This document shows positions 19,763 through 23,211 of a DNA stretch of 23,211 nt, piece by piece (position 1 is the stretch's first letter; the number at the start of each line of letters is the position of its first letter). The stretch lies in the IMG/VR virus record IMGVR_UViG_3300030677_000023, positions 1-23,211 of that record; one strand, given 5' to 3'. A program made the position numbers and the translations under genes. Under the pieces are notes generated by a model. It worked only from the letters and a program-made list of their open reading frames with translations. It ran no database searches and was not told where the DNA came from. Source of the DNA: a virus.

Positions 19763-19920
19763 GGCAGTTCGTCCTCGAAAACCTCATCGACCAGAAGTAC
19801 CTCCGCGCAGTCCCTTCGCCGCTCGATCTTCTGTCGCGCGTCCTCGGCGCTCACGGCCTGGATGCGCACGCAGTCGGTAGCGTTCTCGTCGTCGGCCCAG
19901 ATGACGTCGTAGGTGGTCAT
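19759..19920 (-). CDS. Small acidic protein (53 aa)
   Basis: ATG at 19920 overlaps the upstream stop (ATGA), and its TGA overlaps the next ATG. The protein is acidic (many Asp/Glu), with MTTYDVIWADDEN at the start, a helix (SAEDARQKIERR), and an acidic end VFEDELP. It may be a DNA mimic or a host-protein inhibitor, as acidic phage peptides sometimes are, but nothing proves it. Codons are G/C-ending. Confidence 0.62.
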   Translation of the reverse strand: MTTYDVIWADDENATDCVRIQAVSAEDARQKIERRRDCAEVLLVDEVFEDELP

Positions 19921-20120
19921 GCCACGTCATCCCGGCAGCGCACATGGTAGATAGGCCGTCTGTCCCATCGGGCAAACCCGTGTCCGAGCTGCCAGAGCGC
20001 TAGGCGCACATGCTCGCTCATCAGCGCGGTGCGCATCTCGAACAGCGATAGCGCCGCGCGGTCGGCAGCGCCCGACATCGCCTGGAACGCCTTGAGTGCT
20101 TCCTGCTGCGTCTTGTTCAT
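19917..20120 (-). CDS. Small helical protein (67 aa)
   Basis: ATG at 20120 overlaps the stop of the upstream gene (ATGA). The first ~45 residues are an amphipathic, Ala-rich helical pair (TQQEALKAFQAMSG, then LFEMRTALMSEHVRLALW). The end is Arg/His-rich (HVRCRDD). No family was recognised; it is part of the leftward coupled run. Confidence 0.62.
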   Translation of the reverse strand: MNKTQQEALKAFQAMSGAADRAALSLFEMRTALMSEHVRLALWQLGHGFARWDRRPIYHVRCRDDVA

Positions 20121-20389
20121 CCCGGCGTCCTCAACAGATGCGCCACCATCGACTGGTTGTGCTCGTCCGTCAGCTGGTCGATCAGCCTCCGAAGCAGTCG
20201 CGGCGTCAGCTCGGCCGGCTCGAAGCCCTCGCAGGCTGCGACGCAGGCTTGGATGTAGGTGAGGACGACTGGGTCGTTCATGTAGACGCGCTTGCCGTCG
20301 GCGTTGTAGAGGAACCAGCCGGGGACGGCGCTGGTGGACTCCGTGTCGCAGCGGACAGACCAGGGGCGTTTAGGGAGATTGGTGTTCAT
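20117..20389 (-). CDS. Small protein of unknown function (90 aa)
   Basis: ATG at 20389 overlaps the upstream stop. It has a beta-like N-terminal half (RPWSVRCDT, GWFLYNADGKRVYM, suggesting a small sheet) and a helical C-terminal half (LTPRLLRRLIDQLTDEHN). No Cys cluster, membrane segment or catalytic site is seen. Codon use agrees with its neighbours. Confidence 0.68.
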   Translation of the reverse strand: MNTNLPKRPWSVRCDTESTSAVPGWFLYNADGKRVYMNDPVVLTYIQACVAACEGFEPAELTPRLLRRLIDQLTDEHNQSMVAHLLRTPG

Positions 20390-20601
20390 CCGCGCACCGC
20401 CAGAAAATGAAGTATTTCCTTGCTGTCACAGGTATTGCACTGATCGCTCAGCCGCAATTCGCCGCCGTCATAGAACGTCAGCACTCTGCCACCTGGATCA
20501 ACACGCTCGCGCTTCAGGCCCGCTTCATGCACGGCCTTCCTCACAGAAGCGGTGTCTGCATTGCGGTCACCAGAACAGATTGGGCACTTGTCCACGCTCA
20601 T
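20386..20601 (-). CDS. Zinc-knuckle protein (71 aa)
   Basis: ATG at 20601 overlaps the upstream stop (ATGA). CPICSG near the N-terminus and CNTCDS near the C-terminus make two CxxC knuckles enclosing a basic helical/beta segment, the arrangement of a small zinc ribbon. It is likely a nucleic-acid- or protein-binding accessory protein. It ends by ATGA overlap. Confidence 0.72.
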   Translation of the reverse strand: MSVDKCPICSGDRNADTASVRKAVHEAGLKRERVDPGGRVLTFYDGGELRLSDQCNTCDSKEILHFLAVRG

Positions 20602-20807
20602 TCCCGATTCACCGGATACACGGTCCCGTCATCGCACTGCGCGATCTCGCCGCGTTCGTCGTAGCTGATGCTGCAGTTGATGTGCAGGTTGTTCGATGCG
20701 TGGACGCGGGACTGGATTGGCGGTACGTGCACACCGACCAGGTAGAACATGGCAATCATCGCCAGGACGACGGCGAGGAACCACAGATCATGCTTGATAT
20801 TTTCCAT
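20598..20807 (-). CDS. Single-pass membrane protein with periplasmic-type C-terminus (69 aa)
   Basis: The ATG at 20807 has GAAAGGGAG six bases upstream, so it is preferred over the GTG at 20846, which overlaps the ATPase gene. Residues about 8-25 (LWFLAVVLAMIAMFYLVGV) are one transmembrane helix. The ~40-residue C-terminal part has two Cys (INCSIS, AQCDDG) that could form a disulphide outside the cytoplasm. The function is unknown. Confidence 0.72.
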   Translation of the reverse strand: MENIKHDLWFLAVVLAMIAMFYLVGVHVPPIQSRVHASNNLHINCSISYDERGEIAQCDDGTVYPVNRE

Positions 20808-20833
20808 GCGCATCTCCCTTTCCACCCGGTCTC

Positions 20834-21958
20834 TCAGATTTTCCACTTGACCGCGTCCTCGATCAGCCTGCGAAAGGCGATGATGCCGTCGCGCCGCATA
20901 TGCTTGCGGTTCAGCTTGAGCCAGTCAGCGAGGATCTCGTAGGGGGACTTCAGCTTGATGGTGACCTCCGTCTTGTAGGAGTTCGACTCCTTCACGGCGC
21001 CGTACATGGCGCCGCCAACGTAGACCACCTCCGTCATGCCCTGCTTGACGTAGCGCTCAACCTCCTCCGGGCTGTTGGCGATGATCTTGCCTGGATGGCG
21101 CTTGCGGAAGATGCTGTAGCACACCTCCTTGACCAGCTCCGGGCAGTTGTAGTTGCCGTACTCCAGGTCGGGCACGTTGTCGGCGATCATCTGGCCCACC
21201 GCCTCGTGGCGGCCGGACTCGAACCAGAACTCCTTGGTTATGAACGCCAGGTCGAAGGTCGATACCGTCTGCCTATCGCGCTCAAGCCGAAGGTGCTCCG
21301 GCTTCACGTCGTAGCCGTAGCGCATCTTCGTGTCGCACACGAACAGACCGCCGACGTACAGCTTGCCCGGCTTGCCTAGAAGGATGCGGCCCTTCGTTGT
21401 CGTGATGGTCTCGCCCAACTCCGGCTGCATCGGCAGGCAGGTCGATATGATCTGCGCGCAGTCGTCCGGCGACAGGCCGCTGACGCGAAATGTCAGACCC
21501 TCGTTGGGCTGCGGCGACGGATGGTCGCTGATGCACAGCACCTCGGCGCCGAACTGCCTGCTTTCCCGAAAATGCGGGGTCCAGATACGCTCGCCGTTGT
21601 AGACGGTGACGTCGTAGCCCTGGCGCGCGAGAACCAGCAGCGCGATCTTGTAGCCTTCGCCGAAGCTGCCGATCGTGTCGGTGCGCTCGGCCTTGGTCGT
21701 CGCGCCCAGGAGCAGGGATGAGGGGTCGAGTGTGGTGTAGCGGCTGCGGATCAGCAGGTCGCTGCCGGCCGCGTCATCCCGGTCAATCCACTCATACTCG
21801 AACGGCGACTCCGAGTCGAGCGCGTTCTGGAGCAGCTCACGGACGGCCTCGGCCATGCCCCAATGGCGCACGTAGCCCTTGGCCAGCGGCAGCTCGTAGG
21901 TCTTGCTGAAGCCGAGAACGTTGGAGACGGCTTTGAGGGTCTGGGTGGCTTGGGTCAC
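20834..21958 (-). CDS. GHKL-superfamily ATPase (374 aa)
   Basis: The N-terminal ~200 residues look like the Hsp90/MutL/MORC-type ATP-binding fold. The N-box is AVRELLQNALDSE (E41, N45), then comes LLLGATTKAE, and the glycine-rich lid is TIGSFGEGYK (95-104). The usual DxGxG box is not obvious, and a TTLDPSSLLLG segment occupies that place. The C-terminal ~170 residues are unassigned, with a basic end (LKLNRKHMRRDG). ATP-driven conformational change is the family mechanism. T4 RIIA is another phage protein with such a fold. It is the largest gene of the leftward block. It starts with GTG 21958 (GTGA). Confidence 0.82.
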   Translation of the reverse strand: MTQATQTLKAVSNVLGFSKTYELPLAKGYVRHWGMAEAVRELLQNALDSESPFEYEWIDRDDAAGSDLLIRSRYTTLDPSSLLLGATTKAERTDTIGSFGEGYKIALLVLARQGYDVTVYNGERIWTPHFRESRQFGAEVLCISDHPSPQPNEGLTFRVSGLSPDDCAQIISTCLPMQPELGETITTTKGRILLGKPGKLYVGGLFVCDTKMRYGYDVKPEHLRLERDRQTVSTFDLAFITKEFWFESGRHEAVGQMIADNVPDLEYGNYNCPELVKEVCYSIFRKRHPGKIIANSPEEVERYVKQGMTEVVYVGGAMYGAVKESNSYKTEVTIKLKSPYEILADWLKLNRKHMRRDGIIAFRRLIEDAVKWKI

Positions 21959-22152
21959 GACGACACCCCCTCCAGCCTCTCGCGCCTGGCGGCCAGCTCC
22001 CAGCCGACGCGCTCCATCGCCAGATCGAGCGCTGCAGCTGTCTTGAACAGGCCCATATCAACGGCCTCCTGCTTCATCCGGACCAGGCGCACGGGTATGT
22101 CGCAGGCGTATATCGTGTTCAGGGTTTTGTGGTGGGTCTTCGTATGGATCAT
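21955..22152 (-). CDS. Conserved small phage protein (65 aa)
   Basis: ATG at 22152 lies just after the previous stop with a weak TAGGA site; an earlier in-frame ATG (22236) falls inside the upstream gene. The protein has IYACDIPVRLVRMKQEAV then FKTAAALDLAMERVGWELAARR, a helical layout known to me from other phages, with no established role. It ends by GTGA overlap with the ATPase. Confidence 0.75.
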   Translation of the reverse strand: MIHTKTHHKTLNTIYACDIPVRLVRMKQEAVDMGLFKTAAALDLAMERVGWELAARRERLEGVSS

Positions 22153-22156
22153 CGTC

Positions 22157-22354
22157 CTACACCCCTGTATCCAGCCGCTGCGCCAGGTCGCGGATCTCGA
22201 CGTGCGACAGCGGCAGGCAGTGCCCGTTCTGCCCAAGGATGTCCCGCACGCTGACGACGATCTGCGGGTTCGCCTGCATCTGCGCGCTCAGCACGACCAG
22301 GCCGGCGATCACTGCGCCCAGTTCGGGCTCGTTGAGGTTGATTCGGTTCTGCAT
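22157..22354 (-). CDS. First gene of the long leftward operon (65 aa)
   Basis: ATG at 22354 was chosen because in-frame starts further upstream lie at the -10 of the promoter. GAAGGGA lies about 12 bases before it. The protein begins MQNRINLNEPEL, followed by AVIAGLVVLSAQMQ (helical), and ends in PLSHVEIRDLAQRLDTGV. It is soluble or weakly membrane-associated. No family was recognised. The operon promoter precedes it directly. Confidence 0.7.
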   Translation of the reverse strand: MQNRINLNEPELGAVIAGLVVLSAQMQANPQIVVSVRDILGQNGHCLPLSHVEIRDLAQRLDTGV

Positions 22355-22392
22355 GATCGGTATGTGTCCCTTCGTTGTTGATCCCTGGTGCA

Positions 22393-22421
22393 ACGATACT
22401 CCGACTTTGGCGATTTGACAA
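22393..22421 (-). promoter_or_regulatory. Sigma70-type promoter of the leftward operon
   Basis: On the minus strand TTGTCA (22421-22416), 17 nt and TATCGT (22398-22393) form a good promoter ahead of the gene at 22354. On the plus strand the same place carries ATTTGACA (22413-22420), which overlaps the -35, so the motif is inverted relative to this promoter. This fits a repressor site. Confidence 0.65.
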
Positions 22422-22429
22422 GTGTTATT

Positions 22430-23134
22430 TTACCGCTCGTCGGATTGCGGCTTCCGCTTTCCGCCGAGTCGGGCCCGGGCTTTCCAGAAGTCCCGTGCGA
22501 CCTGATTACCGATACTGTGATCCGGTTCCCGCGTCAGATGCGGCCAGTGCAGGCTACGGTGTACCTCAAACCGCGCCCTCTCCTCATCTTCCCCCAGTGG
22601 CGCAGGGGCGGGAGGGGCGAGAATTTTTTCGGCATCGGCTTCCGACAGAGATTCCAGCACATCACGAAGATAAGGAATTGCGGTTTCCGACATATGCTTC
22701 TTGTGCCCGTTGTCGAAGGCTGCAAGAACGGTATGCGCGGCATCACGTAAGGATTCCAGATTCCCCAGATCGTCAGGCTCATCCGAAGAAGCCGCAGGCG
22801 CAGCAGCGTCCTCCGGCACTGACGCGATGAATTCCGCGAACTTGGCCTCGCGTGCGGGGCGCTGTAGTTCTTCGATGGGGTCAGACTCATCCCCGCGCAC
22901 GGCCGGGGCGATTTGGGGAGTGGCAGTCTTGCAGTCCTGCTTGGTGAATGTGGCGCTGCATCCTCGGCAGCGATAATCCAGTTCAGGGCAATCGCAATTC
23001 GGACAAGCAGTGCGCTCAGGCACCGCATCGGCAGTGCGCTTGGATTGGTCCCATTGAGCGCCGCAATCGTTGCAGTTAAGCCACGACAATTCGGAACCAG
23101 TCAATCGCGATGATCCACAACAAATACACTTCAT
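22430..23134 (-). CDS. Double zinc-ribbon protein (234 aa)
   Basis: Cys at 3, 5, 6, 21 and 24 (first ribbon, with CNDCGAQW) and at 44, 47, 49, 56 and 59 (second ribbon, ACPNCDCP, RCRGCS) give two metal sites in the first 60 residues. The middle is Pro/Ala/Asp/Glu-rich and disordered. A helical segment follows (ESLRDAAHTVLAAFDN, then AIPYLRDVLESLS), and then a basic end. It may bind nucleic acid or RNA polymerase. It starts by ATGA overlap and its stop lies in front of the next promoter. Confidence 0.8.
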   Translation of the reverse strand: MKCICCGSSRLTGSELSWLNCNDCGAQWDQSKRTADAVPERTACPNCDCPELDYRCRGCSATFTKQDCKTATPQIAPAVRGDESDPIEELQRPAREAKFAEFIASVPEDAAAPAASSDEPDDLGNLESLRDAAHTVLAAFDNGHKKHMSETAIPYLRDVLESLSEADAEKILAPPAPAPLGEDEERARFEVHRSLHWPHLTREPDHSIGNQVARDFWKARARLGGKRKPQSDER

Positions 23135-23211
23135 GGCTTTCTCCTAACTATCCAGAGGCCAAACAAAGAAATCAAACAGAACAAGATCGGCCACAGGGCA
23201 TTGAGCAAGTG
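23131..23211 (-). CDS. C-terminal fragment of a membrane protein (5' end outside window)
   Basis: The frame is open from the window end to a TGA at 23133-23131 that overlaps the next ATG (ATGA). The 26 residues contain one hydrophobic helix (LWPILFCLISLFGLWIV) ending RRKP, a stop-transfer-like basic tail. The rest of the gene is unseen. Coupling and a clean membrane profile support it. Confidence 0.55.
   Translation of the reverse strand, partial: HLLNALWPILFCLISLFGLWIVRRKP

Noticed and set aside
20334-20942. 202-aa plus-strand frame opposite small leftward genes
   Set aside because: The opposite strand carries coupled genes with zinc knuckles and a membrane helix; the plus product has no motif.
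1-23211. CRISPR array, insertion sequence or attachment site
   Set aside because: I saw no regularly spaced repeats, no transposase and no integrase. The tRNA could in principle be an attachment site, but no duplicate of its 3' end is seen in the window.

Overview
The window is a stretch of tailed double-stranded DNA phage genome (or a prophage), probably from a GC-rich bacterial host. The evidence is densely packed small genes, a full set of phage replication proteins, an isolated tRNA, and G/C-ending codons in nearly every real gene. Most junctions are stop-start overlaps of the ATGA, GTGA or TTGA type. The host cannot be named from the sequence alone. No capsid, tail, terminase, integrase or lysis gene was recognised, so this is the early/replication part of a larger genome.

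Layout: two convergent gene blocks meet near 16.4 kb. The rightward block (1-16427) starts with conserved small phage proteins and a possible ssDNA-binding protein. It continues with a RecD/Dda-like SF1 helicase (2751-3980), a small protein with a HEAVH motif, a ParB-like protein (4591-5433), a family-A DNA polymerase with 3'-5' exonuclease (5746-7737), an HU/IHF-like protein, a VRR-NUC-like nuclease, a double-HTH protein and a primase-helicase (8796-11282). After a run of small unknown genes come an HNH-like protein, a GT-B-type glycosyltransferase (14488-15663), a tRNA with an unusual anticodon arm whose first bases overlap the glycosyltransferase stop codon, and a type-2 peptidyl-tRNA hydrolase with no ordinary start codon.

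The leftward block (23211-16387) holds about two dozen mostly tiny genes. They include a double zinc-ribbon protein, a GHKL-type ATPase (20834-21958), a winged-helix-like protein, several one-helix membrane peptides, a ribbon-type DNA-binding protein, an HTH regulator, a KOW-domain protein and a 58-residue zinc protein whose start codon abuts a perfect 14-bp hairpin. Two good sigma70-type promoters read this block: 22421-22393 for the long operon, and 18433-18405 for the HTH regulator, whose transcript should be leaderless.

Working model (inference): the octamer ATTTGACA occurs at five intergenic places, at or near promoters of both blocks, and could be the operator of the HTH regulator. Polymerase, primase-helicase, second helicase, ParB-like and HU-like proteins and nucleases would form a largely self-sufficient replisome. 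The leftward small proteins would serve regulation and host takeover. The most unusual items are the tRNA/peptidyl-tRNA hydrolase pair, the glycosyltransferase, the GHKL ATPase, the ATTTGACA network and several hairpins at gene starts.
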